A DNA stretch of 38,143 bases from Saprospiraceae bacterium (GTDB lineage Bacteria > Bacteroidota > Bacteroidia > Chitinophagales > Saprospiraceae). The notes below the pieces were generated by a model. It was given only the letters and a program-made list of their open reading frames with translations. It ran no database searches and was not told the DNA's origin. A program made the translations under genes and the position numbers. Location: assembly GCA_015490715.1 (NCBI GenBank), contig WFXH01000008.1, forward strand, positions 1 through 38,143. Reading direction: 5' to 3'. Positions within the stretch are counted from its first letter, which is position 1. Each line of letters begins with the position of its first letter. Below are positions 16,140-24,126 of the stretch, piece by piece.

Positions 16140-16502
16140 TTACTTGTCTTCTTCGCTTTGGTCGGAGGGTTCTTTGGTCAGTTTGAGGCAGTCGCGCGCG
16201 TTGATTTCGGTGATGTAGCGCGTGTTGCCGTCATCGTCCTGATAGCTACGGTATTGGATTCGTCCTTGGACGAGCACCCAATTGCCCTTGTGGTAGTTTT
16301 GGGCGATGTACTCTGCTAAGGGTCCCCATGCGACGATGCGGTGCCACTGGGTGGTTTCGACGGTTTCGCCGTCGCCGGTGCGGTAGTACTCATTGGTAGC
16401 GAGGCGGAAGACCGCTTTAGCGCGGCCATTGTCGTAGCGCGTGATTTCGGGGTCGGCTCCCAGGTGGCCGATGAGCTGGACATAATTTCGTTGTACTGCC
16501 AT
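16140..16502 (-). CDS. ssb: Single-stranded DNA-binding protein
   Basis: A 120-aa SSB with one OB fold: NYVQLIGHLGADPEITRY at the start, then VFRLATNEYYR, TQWHRIVAWGPLAEYIAQNY, KGNWVLVQGRIQYRSYQDDD and YITEINARDCLKL. It protects single-stranded DNA in replication and repair. The protein is short: after the OB fold only about 12 residues follow, ending DQSEEDK. It lacks both the glycine-rich linker and the acidic DDxPF tip that recruits partner proteins in typical housekeeping SSBs. It may be a second, specialised copy. A -7 box (TATCTTTG) precedes it. Confidence 0.92.
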   Translation of the reverse strand: MAVQRNYVQLIGHLGADPEITRYDNGRAKAVFRLATNEYYRTGDGETVETTQWHRIVAWGPLAEYIAQNYHKGNWVLVQGRIQYRSYQDDDGNTRYITEINARDCLKLTKEPSDQSEEDK

Positions 16503-16536
16503 AACACTTGGATTTTAGGGTGAAAGTCTATATGGG

Positions 16537-16544
16537 CAAAGATA
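16537..16544 (-). promoter_or_regulatory. -7 promoter element for ssb
   Basis: The minus strand reads TATCTTTG, a perfect TAnnTTTG box about 35 nt before the ssb start. No TTG is well placed 17-22 nt further upstream. It suggests ssb has its own transcript separate from thiL, which ends 41 nt upstream of the box. Confidence 0.4.
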
Positions 16545-16585
16545 CAAGTTTTTTTCTTTGTGCAGAAATGTTGAGTGGAAAAATT

Positions 16586-17665
16586 TTATTTTTTTTCCTT
16601 GGGGGAAGAAAAGTGCTGCCATCCTTGAGCGGTAATGGGTACTTTTTTGCCACCGGTGGTGAGGAGGTGGATGCCTTCGTTTTTGGGGACGATTTCGCCG
16701 ATGATGGAGATATCGGGCATATAGCGGAGGAGGGGGAGTTTGTCTTCTGGGGCGGTAAAGAGAAGTTCGTAATCTTCGCCTCCGTTCATGGCGCAGGTGA
16801 TGGGGTCGTGGTTGAAATCGAGTGCCATGAGGCGGATATCTTCGCGTATGGGTATTTTGCTTTCTTCGACGATGGCGCCGACGTTGGAGCGGTGGCAGAT
16901 GTGGAGGAGGTCGGAGGCCAGGCCGTCGGAAACGTCGATGAGGGCGGATGGTATGAAGTCTTGGTGTTGCCAGAGTTGGATGATGTCGGTACGCGCATCG
17001 GGTTTGAGTTGGCGTTGGAGGGCGTAGCTGTATTTTTCGGGTAGGACGGGTTGGAGATCGGGGTTTTTGAGGAAGAGTTGTTTTTCGCGTTCGAGGAGTA
17101 GGAGGCCGAGGTAGGCGGCGCCGAGGTTGCCGGTGACGCAGAGCAGGTCGCCGGGTTTTGCCCCGTGGCGATAGGCGATGCGGGGGTATTGTTGGATGCC
17201 GAGTGCGGAGATACTGATGGTCAGGCCGCGGAGGGAGGAGACCGTATCGCCGCCGACCAGATCGATGTCGTATTCTTTGCACGCCAGGTGGATGCCCTTG
17301 TATAGGGCCTGAAGGTGTTCGACAAAGTACTTGTTGGAGATGGCGATGGAGACGGTGATATGGCGCGGTAAGGCATTCATCGCACAGATATCCGAGAGGT
17401 TGACCACTACGGCTTTGTAGCCGATGTGCTCGAAGGAGCTGTAGATGGGATCGAAGTGGAGCGCTTCGACCAGCATGTCGGTAGAGAGGAGAACGCAGTG
17501 ATCGTCTTTGACTTGTATGACGGCAGCGTCGTCGCCCACCCCCTGGATGGTGTGGGGAGAAAGGGTGACGAAGTCGGAGGTGAGCAATTCGATGAGCCCG
17601 AATTCTCCCACTTTGTGGAGTGGGGTGCCGGTGGAGTTGGATTGTTCGTGTTTTTTTTCTTTCAT
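16586..17665 (-). CDS. thiL: Thiamine-monophosphate kinase
   Basis: A 359-aa ThiL that phosphorylates thiamine monophosphate to the active cofactor thiamine diphosphate. It shows the expected acidic ATP/Mg motifs in order: QGVGDDAAVI (41-50), LLSTDMLVEALHF, LVGGDTVSS and LIDVSDGLASDL, then MNGGEDYELLF near the C-terminus. The ATG overlaps the stop of the upstream pseudouridine synthase (ATGA). No other thi genes are present. It is slightly longer than many ThiL proteins, with an N-terminal charged extension (MKEKKHEQSNS) and a C-terminal basic tail. Confidence 0.93.
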   Translation of the reverse strand: MKEKKHEQSNSTGTPLHKVGEFGLIELLTSDFVTLSPHTIQGVGDDAAVIQVKDDHCVLLSTDMLVEALHFDPIYSSFEHIGYKAVVVNLSDICAMNALPRHITVSIAISNKYFVEHLQALYKGIHLACKEYDIDLVGGDTVSSLRGLTISISALGIQQYPRIAYRHGAKPGDLLCVTGNLGAAYLGLLLLEREKQLFLKNPDLQPVLPEKYSYALQRQLKPDARTDIIQLWQHQDFIPSALIDVSDGLASDLLHICHRSNVGAIVEESKIPIREDIRLMALDFNHDPITCAMNGGEDYELLFTAPEDKLPLLRYMPDISIIGEIVPKNEGIHLLTTGGKKVPITAQGWQHFSSPKEKK

Positions 17666-18348
17666 AGAGCGGATATGGTTTTTTCAAAAGCGAGCCATTC
17701 GGGGTAAGGTGGAGGGTCGGCGGACACTTGCATGGGGCGGTGGTCGGTGGGATGGGACCAACGGAGTCGGAAGGCGTGGAGGTTGATGCCGACGTGTCGG
17801 TTGGTGCGTTTGTCGCCGTACTTGATATCGCCGCGAATGGGGCACGACAGTGCGCTGAGTTGTGCGCGCAACTGGTGAAAGCGTCCCGTCAGTGGTTGTA
17901 GCCACCACAAGTAAAGGTGCTCGCTTGCGGCCAGTATACGGTATCGAGTGATGGCAAGGCGTGCATGTGGGTGGCCTTCGTCTACGACGATGGCCTTGTG
18001 CAGGCGCTCGTTTTTTACCAACCAATGGCGGAGCTCACCCGATACTTCAGGGGGCTTGTGACGCGTCAAGGCGAGGTAATATTTCTCCATTTTATGCTGG
18101 CGAAATAAATCGGCGTATTGGGCGGTAATATCGCGTGTGCGCGCCATGAGTAGTACTCCCGATACGGGACGATCAATGCGATGGAGTACGTACCACTCTC
18201 CGCCGTAGTGATCGTGGAGGTATTCGACTAAGCTGTAGTCCCCCGTGCGGTCGGGATGAACCACTATACCCGGTGGCTTGTACACCGCTGCCAAGCCGTT
18301 GCTCTCGTGGAGTATCCGCACATCGTCGAAGCACACCTGCTCATTCAT
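17662..18348 (-). CDS. RluA-family pseudouridine synthase
   Basis: A 228-aa enzyme from the ATG at 18348. The catalytic motif HRIDRPVSGVLLMART (56-71) carries the nucleophilic Asp59. AVYKPPGIVVHP lies upstream and the family blocks LTGRFHQLRAQLSALSCPI and GDIKYGD follow. It isomerises uridine to pseudouridine in rRNA or tRNA; the target base cannot be told. It lacks an S4 RNA-binding domain, as in the short RluA-like group. The frame stays open upstream to 18459, but the start at 18348 has a strong GGAGGG site just before it. Its ATG overlaps the stop of a 49-codon gene, and its stop overlaps thiL. Confidence 0.88.
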   Translation of the reverse strand: MNEQVCFDDVRILHESNGLAAVYKPPGIVVHPDRTGDYSLVEYLHDHYGGEWYVLHRIDRPVSGVLLMARTRDITAQYADLFRQHKMEKYYLALTRHKPPEVSGELRHWLVKNERLHKAIVVDEGHPHARLAITRYRILAASEHLYLWWLQPLTGRFHQLRAQLSALSCPIRGDIKYGDKRTNRHVGINLHAFRLRWSHPTDHRPMQVSADPPPYPEWLAFEKTISAL

Positions 18349-18490
18349 CGACTTCCCTCCACTCATCATAAGCCTGATCCTTTGCATGGTCAGAGGTACT
18401 CTTCCCTTTAAAGAGGTGTTTGACGGGCTTTCCCGTGTAGAGGTTGTACAGCAGTGCAAGCAACACGAGAATGACGAGCAGTCTGATCAT
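18341..18490 (-). CDS. Small membrane protein, 49 aa, unknown function
   Basis: A short frame, ATG at 18490 to TGA at 18341, encodes MIRLLVILVLLALLYNLYTG then a basic patch (KPVKHLFKGK) and an acidic tail ending DEWREVDE. The layout is a single N-terminal membrane helix with a cytoplasmic charged tail. Its last codons overlap the first codons of the pseudouridine synthase gene by 8 nt, the kind of overlap seen between real coupled genes in this window. I recognise no family. The evidence for a gene is the clean hydrophobic helix, the overlap and the position at the head of an operon. Confidence 0.55.
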   Translation of the reverse strand: MIRLLVILVLLALLYNLYTGKPVKHLFKGKSTSDHAKDQAYDEWREVDE

Positions 18491-18710
18491 CGGATTCGTT
18501 TTCGATTCCTAAAGGTATGAAATCGCGCACGATCGACCACCCTTGCACCACATTTGCCTTGCTGGAACGCCGATAGACTGCATCGATGGATTTGTCCAAC
18601 CACGATTTCATGCCGAACAATTTTATACTGAATATTCATAGAGCATATTTTTATCAGCAAGGAGCGATGGCGAGATGCGCCGAGTCAAAGAAAGTACTGC
18701 ATTAGATCTA

Positions 18711-20957
18711 TCATCGCACGATGGTGACGGTGCCTGTGAGGGTAAACTGCTGGGTGGGGTCTATGGTGCTCTGACATTGGATGACGTAGGTATAGACTCC
18801 TGGGGGAAGTGGGTCATTGTGGAAGGTGCCATCCCACGGTTCGAGTGCGGGAGGGTAGGCGTAGAGGAGATTGCCCCATCGATCGAAGATGCGGATGCCG
18901 ATGATCTCGGCATTGCGGGGAGAGGGTTGCCACACGTCGTTGATGCCGTCGCCGTTGGGGCTAAAGACGTTGGGGACAAAGACAGCCACATTACAGGAAC
19001 GGAGATGGACTGTCACCGTATCTGAAAGGGTGCCGCAAGCGCTCTGGACGATGACGCTGTAGACTCCGGAGTCAGCTACGATGATTTGGGCTGTAGTATC
19101 TCCCGTGTTCCAGAGGTAACGCGTACTGGGGAGTACGGGCAGGGACAGCTGGAGCTCAGCATCGTCGCAGATGGTAGTATCGCGGGGATGGATGCGCACC
19201 TCGTAGGGGCTAAACTGTTGGACTTCGAAGCTATCGCCCAACGGGCATCCAACGCTGTTTTGTGCTTCGAAGGAATAAAGGCCTGGGGTGGAGATGATTT
19301 TGAAGTGTGCGGTATCGCCGTCGCTCCATCGGATGTTTTGAAATTTTGCAGGCAGGGCAATGCGAAGGCTGTCTTCCGGACAGAGGACGGTATCGGGCAG
19401 GTCAAAGTCGATGCCCTCATCGAAGACACGGATGGGCAATTGGTATTCGTAAATACACGTGCGGTATCGAATTTGTTGGCTCATCACAAAATATCCAGCT
19501 TTGTAGAGGGTCAGACACGGTGGTCGGGGACTGGTACTCCAGGTGGTATCCGCGCCGAACGACAGCAAGCTCCATTTCCACGCTTCGGCCTCGTCGTTGT
19601 CAAGGGGTATGGGTAATGCGCATTCTCCGATGCAGAAACGGTCTCTGTCGAGGCGAAAGCGCGGCGTGGGGACTTTATCGAAAACGATGCAGGTGGCCTG
19701 GAAAGAGCCACTGGTGGGGCTTCCCGTCAACATCAAAGCGCTGGGGGCATCGCCATTGAGCTTTTGAAACGCTTCTCCCGATTGCATTGGAATGGCAAAG
19801 GGCTCCCTCTTAAAGCAGTAGCGCAAAAAATCACAGGAAGAAGGAGGATCGGAATTATCCATGTCGATACGTAGGATCAAGCGGTCGTCGGATATCGGGT
19901 CGATGGCTTCGAGAAAAACCCACCGGCCGATGACTGCAGCGGCCAGGTGTCGATGCGTCAATAGCATTAATCCGGGATTGATGATTCTATCGGGGCGAAG
20001 TTCGATGACATATACATTCGAATCATTGGCTGGCTGCAGGAAGAGATAGGGAGGATTGGAAGCATCGGCCATCAGGCGCGTTTCGGGGTTGATGAGCGGG
20101 GGGGTGGACTGGAGTTTGTACGACCAACGCGGAGCGACATTGGCCTGTAGAGGTAATCGTAAGCAGGCGGCGAAGGGGAAGTCATCGATGTTTTCCGTGC
20201 CGGCAATGTAGAGGAGCTGGCTGTCCCTTTGTAAGCTGATGGCACGGATGTGTACGCCGTTGAAATAGGTCGTTTGGAGCACGTCACCTGTGACAAGGTC
20301 GATGCGCAGCAGGGCTGAATTGCTCTTGTCTAAGGCGCAGCTGTTGACATAGAGGACCATACCGTCGGAAGCACTCGACATGCAATCAAAGCTATAGCCG
20401 CTGCGACCGTAGCTGTGGCTGTAGATCAGCGTCCCGTCGCTTTGCAATGCCGTGAGGAAGAGGCGTTTTTCGCTGGTGCTGATTTGAAGGAGGTCGACGA
20501 CGACGATTTGACCATTGTTGGTGAGATAAAGAGCGCGTCGCGGATTGAAAGGCGAATCTCCCGATTTGAGTTGATACGCCCAGGTGGGTGTAGATTGATT
20601 GGGATACCAAGCGCTGACGAAGGTCTCTCCTCCCGGTCGGCGCCCCATGACGATGAGTTGGCCCGTGCCATCGGGAATGATGTGGGTGATGCCCGATTGA
20701 TTGCTCACAGGTAAGGGAAACCCGATCCTGGCGGATTGAACGGGCATCATCGTCGAAGGATCGACAATGTGAAAGGTATATTCCAATTGCTTTCGACTAA
20801 ACTCGTTAATGACCACTCCGAGGGGACTGTATCCGAGTGTGCGCTCCTCGGCTGTACTGGATGCGGAGAAGAAATATTTTGCCGTTTGTGCAAGGGAAGA
20901 CGACACACACCAACCCCAGAGAATAAACAAGATGAACTGTTTACAGTGTTGACGCAC
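18711..20957 (-). CDS. Large secreted protein with type B T9SS (gliding-associated) C-terminal domain
   Basis: A 748-aa exported protein. A Sec signal peptide (MRQHCKQFILFILWGWCVSS, cleavage after SLAQ) is followed by about 450 residues with beta-propeller-like strand spacing (repeated GxxL/YxxG-type turns). Two Ig-like repeats come next, with DTVLCPEDSLRIALP...NIRWSDGDTA and DTTICDDAELQLSLP...YLWNTGDTT. The last 93 residues (656-748) form the gliding motility-associated/type B sorting domain, with VFVPNVFSPNGDGINDVW, IRIFDRWGNLLY, WDGTF and LPPGVYTYVI. Such proteins are exported by the T9SS and stay on or leave the cell surface. Function is unknown. The start is a GTG after GGAGAG. Confidence 0.85.
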   Translation of the reverse strand: MRQHCKQFILFILWGWCVSSSLAQTAKYFFSASSTAEERTLGYSPLGVVINEFSRKQLEYTFHIVDPSTMMPVQSARIGFPLPVSNQSGITHIIPDGTGQLIVMGRRPGGETFVSAWYPNQSTPTWAYQLKSGDSPFNPRRALYLTNNGQIVVVDLLQISTSEKRLFLTALQSDGTLIYSHSYGRSGYSFDCMSSASDGMVLYVNSCALDKSNSALLRIDLVTGDVLQTTYFNGVHIRAISLQRDSQLLYIAGTENIDDFPFAACLRLPLQANVAPRWSYKLQSTPPLINPETRLMADASNPPYLFLQPANDSNVYVIELRPDRIINPGLMLLTHRHLAAAVIGRWVFLEAIDPISDDRLILRIDMDNSDPPSSCDFLRYCFKREPFAIPMQSGEAFQKLNGDAPSALMLTGSPTSGSFQATCIVFDKVPTPRFRLDRDRFCIGECALPIPLDNDEAEAWKWSLLSFGADTTWSTSPRPPCLTLYKAGYFVMSQQIRYRTCIYEYQLPIRVFDEGIDFDLPDTVLCPEDSLRIALPAKFQNIRWSDGDTAHFKIISTPGLYSFEAQNSVGCPLGDSFEVQQFSPYEVRIHPRDTTICDDAELQLSLPVLPSTRYLWNTGDTTAQIIVADSGVYSVIVQSACGTLSDTVTVHLRSCNVAVFVPNVFSPNGDGINDVWQPSPRNAEIIGIRIFDRWGNLLYAYPPALEPWDGTFHNDPLPPGVYTYVIQCQSTIDPTQQFTLTGTVTIVR

Positions 20958-21162
20958 CTCTCCAATGGTTTCGGATATATAACTTGCGGTTTTTACGGTG
21001 TATTATAAAAATGTGCGGTTATGAAATGGTGGACGTGATGCCGCAAGTGTACTCTTGTTCGGGGTATGAAATCGTAGGACATGGTTTTGTGTGGATAAGG
21101 GTGGCTGCATCGTTGGATTGCCGTAGGAAGGGGAAGAACCCGCGCGGGCCGTTGATGTTTTG

Positions 21163-21170
21163 TAAATTTG
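21163..21170 (+). promoter_or_regulatory. -7 promoter element for uvrA
   Basis: TAAATTTG is a perfect TAnnTTTG box 15 nt before the ATG at 21186. It overlaps a TTG at 21168 that could extend the frame, so the extension is rejected. No -33 TTG with normal spacing is visible. The implied leader is very short. Confidence 0.4.
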
Positions 21171-21185
21171 TCGTTTTGGCAGACT

Positions 21186-24032
21186 ATGGAAGAAAAACGG
21201 CTGGCACGCAAGCAGACACACATCGAGGTCATTGGAGCGCGAGTTCACAATCTCAAGGGCATCGATGTGCGCATACCACGAGGTAAACTGACTGTGGTTA
21301 CGGGTATTAGCGGAAGTGGGAAGAGTTCGCTTGCCTTTGACGTGATTTACGCCGAGGGGCAACGTCGGTACATGGAGACATTTAGCCACTACGCACGGCG
21401 CTTTATCGGTCGGTTTGAGCGTCCTGAGGTCGAGGAAATTCGCGGGTTGAGTCCAGTCATATCGATCGAACAGAAGTCTGTGGGGTGGAATCCGCGCTCT
21501 ACGGTGGGCACGGTGACGGAGATATACGATTTTTTTCGGCTCTTATATGCGCGCACAGCAGAGGCGTATTCGTACAAGAGTGGCAAGCGCATGGTCAAGT
21601 TTACCGTAGACCAGCTTGTCGACTACATAGTGGAGCAATATGGGGGGGAAGAGATCATCGTATTGGCGCCAGTGGTCGTTGGGCGCAAGGGGCACTATCG
21701 AGAGCTTTTTGACAGTTTACGCAAGCAGGGATTCGTGCGCGTGCGCGTAGATGGGGAGATACGCGACATAGAGCGCGGCATGCAGCTCGATCGGTACCGC
21801 ATACACGATATCGATGTGTATATCGATCGCTTGAGCGTGCGCAAGGAGAGGGTCGAACGCTTACGTCGCGCAGTGCGATTGGCCTTCAAAATGGGAGAGG
21901 GGTTTATACGCGTGTTGCAAGTCCATACGGGGCAAATTCGCGCCTATAGCAAAAAGCTCATGGATCCCGAGACGGGTCTTTCGTATGAAATTCCCTCGCC
22001 GTTTAGTTTTTCATTCAACTCGCCCTACGGGTGGTGTCCGTCGTGTAAGGGTCTTGGACGCGTCAAGGTGATTGATGTCCAGAAGCTCATACCCGATCCG
22101 AGCAAGAGCATTCGTCAAGGGGGGATTGTGCCCTTGAAGGAGTGGAAAGGGAGTTTTCTGCTGTCGCAAATCGAAGAGATCGCCGGCGAATACGGTTTCG
22201 ACATGGATACGCCCATAGCCGACATTGGGGAGGAAGCACTTCGGTTGATTTTATACGGAAGAGGCAAAGAGGGCAGTCAGTTGTACACCCTGCGCGATGA
22301 GGGCTTAGTGCAGATGTTGATGCGCATTTACGAGTCCAATCCGACGGAGCGCATCAAGGCATATTTAGAGGATTTTATGAGCGAGATGGACTGTGCGGAG
22401 TGTGGGGGGTATCGCATCAAGAAGGATGCTCAATGGTTTCGGATCGATGGGTGGCACATCGGTCAGATCAGCATGTGGCCGCTCCATGAGTTGCGCGATT
22501 GGGTAGAGGGATTGGAGGCCAAGTTGGGGGAGGAGCAATTGCGCATCGCGCGGGAGGTATTGCGCGAAATCAAGGTGCGCTTACAGTTTCTACTCGATGT
22601 AGGTCTTGAGTATCTGCACTTACATCGGCCGGCGCGGACGCTTTCGGGGGGAGAAAGTCAGCGTATCCGTTTGGCTACGCAGATTGGTTCGCGACTCAGT
22701 GGCATTACGTATATTCTCGATGAGCCGAGTATTGGCCTTCATCAGCGAGACAACCGCCGGTTGATCGATTCTTTGCGCGCCTTAGTCAATCAGGGCAATA
22801 CAGTGATCGTCGTAGAGCACGATCGCGACATTATGGAGCGGGCAGACTGGATCGTCGACATGGGGCCGGGCGCTGGAGTGCATGGTGGGGAAGTGGTGGG
22901 CGAAGGGCCAGTGGAGGATTTCGTTAAGAAGGATACCCTTACGGCTGCGTATCTCAGTGGGCGTGCACGTATACCGATCCCTTCACAGCGCCGGCGGGGG
23001 ACGGGCAAGGAACTCTTATTATACGGTGCTCGAGGGCACAATCTCAAGTCGGTGGACTTGCGCCTTCCGTTGGGAAAGATTATCTGTGTCACGGGCGTAT
23101 CGGGCAGCGGAAAGTCGAGCTTAATTACGGAGACGCTGTACCCGCTATTGCGTCAACATCTGCATAAAAGTGTAGAAAAGCCTCTGCCCTATGACCGCGT
23201 GGAGGGTCTGGAGCACATTGGAAAGGTCATAGAGGTCGACCAGTCGCCTATCGGACGGACACCTCGTTCGAGCCCGGCACTCTACGTCAAGGTCTTTGAC
23301 GAAATACGCCAGCTCTTTTCGAAGCTGCCGGAATCCCGAATGCGCGGATACAAGCCCGGTCGCTTTAGTTTTAATGTCAAGGGCGGCCGCTGTGAGCACT
23401 GCCAGGGAGCCGGTGTGCGCGTCATCGAGATGCATTTTTTGCCCGATGTGCTTATCGAATGCGAATACTGTGGAGGAAAGCGCTACAACGAAGAGACGCT
23501 CCAGGTGCGATATAAGGGCAAAAACATCAGCGATGTGCTCAACATGACAGTGGAGGAGGCCTGTCGCTTTTTTGAAAACATCCCGTCGATACATCGCAAG
23601 CTGCAGACTTTGCAGGAAGTCGGACTTGGATATATCCGCCTTGGGCAGCCAGCGACGACCCTGTCGGGTGGAGAGGCGCAGCGCGTCAAGCTCTCCAAAG
23701 AGCTGGCGCGCGTATCAAAGGGCAACACTCTCTACATTTTGGATGAACCGACCACAGGTTTGCACTTCGAAGACATCGTGCATTTGCTACACGTACTCAA
23801 TAAGCTCGCCGATCGTGGCAATACTGTCGTCATCATCGAACACAATATGGATGTGATCAAGAGCGCCGATTGGATCATCGACCTGGGGCCCGAAGGTGGT
23901 GAGCGAGGGGGCACTATCGTAGCAGAGGGCACCCCCGAAGAGATTATCCGCAAGGGCGTGGGACATACGGCTAAGTACCTGAGGGAAGTCTTTGAAAAAG
24001 AAGGCGTGTTGGAAAGCGTGGGCGAAAAGTAA
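21186..24032 (+). CDS. uvrA: Excinuclease ABC subunit A
   Basis: A 948-aa UvrA, the damage-recognition ATPase of nucleotide excision repair, which loads UvrB. It has two ABC ATPase modules: Walker A GISGSGKSS (40-48) and GVSGSGKSS (about 636), with signature motifs TLSGGESQRIRLA and TLSGGEAQRVKLS and Walker B regions YILDEPSIGLH and YILDEPTTGLH. The C-terminal zinc finger is intact as CX2C-X19-CX2C (CEHC ... CEYC, from about 736). In the first zinc module only GWCPSCKGLG remains; the partner Cys pair is replaced by KKLMDPETGLSYE, which I recall as usual for Bacteroidota UvrA. The gene stands alone between a divergent T9SS cargo gene and the transporter cluster. Confidence 0.97.
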   Translation: MEEKRLARKQTHIEVIGARVHNLKGIDVRIPRGKLTVVTGISGSGKSSLAFDVIYAEGQRRYMETFSHYARRFIGRFERPEVEEIRGLSPVISIEQKSVGWNPRSTVGTVTEIYDFFRLLYARTAEAYSYKSGKRMVKFTVDQLVDYIVEQYGGEEIIVLAPVVVGRKGHYRELFDSLRKQGFVRVRVDGEIRDIERGMQLDRYRIHDIDVYIDRLSVRKERVERLRRAVRLAFKMGEGFIRVLQVHTGQIRAYSKKLMDPETGLSYEIPSPFSFSFNSPYGWCPSCKGLGRVKVIDVQKLIPDPSKSIRQGGIVPLKEWKGSFLLSQIEEIAGEYGFDMDTPIADIGEEALRLILYGRGKEGSQLYTLRDEGLVQMLMRIYESNPTERIKAYLEDFMSEMDCAECGGYRIKKDAQWFRIDGWHIGQISMWPLHELRDWVEGLEAKLGEEQLRIAREVLREIKVRLQFLLDVGLEYLHLHRPARTLSGGESQRIRLATQIGSRLSGITYILDEPSIGLHQRDNRRLIDSLRALVNQGNTVIVVEHDRDIMERADWIVDMGPGAGVHGGEVVGEGPVEDFVKKDTLTAAYLSGRARIPIPSQRRRGTGKELLLYGARGHNLKSVDLRLPLGKIICVTGVSGSGKSSLITETLYPLLRQHLHKSVEKPLPYDRVEGLEHIGKVIEVDQSPIGRTPRSSPALYVKVFDEIRQLFSKLPESRMRGYKPGRFSFNVKGGRCEHCQGAGVRVIEMHFLPDVLIECEYCGGKRYNEETLQVRYKGKNISDVLNMTVEEACRFFENIPSIHRKLQTLQEVGLGYIRLGQPATTLSGGEAQRVKLSKELARVSKGNTLYILDEPTTGLHFEDIVHLLHVLNKLADRGNTVVIIEHNMDVIKSADWIIDLGPEGGERGGTIVAEGTPEEIIRKGVGHTAKYLREVFEKEGVLESVGEK

Positions 24033-24059
24033 TTCTCGGCAGTGAATCAACGGATCACA

Positions 24060-24087
24060 TTGGAAACGCAAATAAATTTTATATTGC
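24060..24087 (+). promoter_or_regulatory. Putative promoter of the POT transporter cluster
   Basis: TTG at 24060-24062, a 17-nt spacer, and TATATTGC at 24080-24087 give the same -7 variant as the sigma-factor promoter at 732-760. It would leave a leader of about 30 nt before the first transporter gene. Confidence 0.4.
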
Positions 24088-24126
24088 GGGGTCAAATGTT
24101 TTGGGTCGAATAAAATCTTTGGTCCT

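Noticed and set aside
16515-17687. 390-codon minus-strand frame overlapping thiL
   Set aside because: It is rich in Arg, His and Pro and lies in another frame of the same strand as thiL, which has all its kinase motifs. This is a frame shadow.
18408-18620. 70-codon minus-strand frame upstream of the pseudouridine synthase
   Set aside because: Its first half looks mildly protein-like, but its second half overlaps the 49-codon membrane protein in another frame and is compositionally poor. There is no homology or clear start signal.
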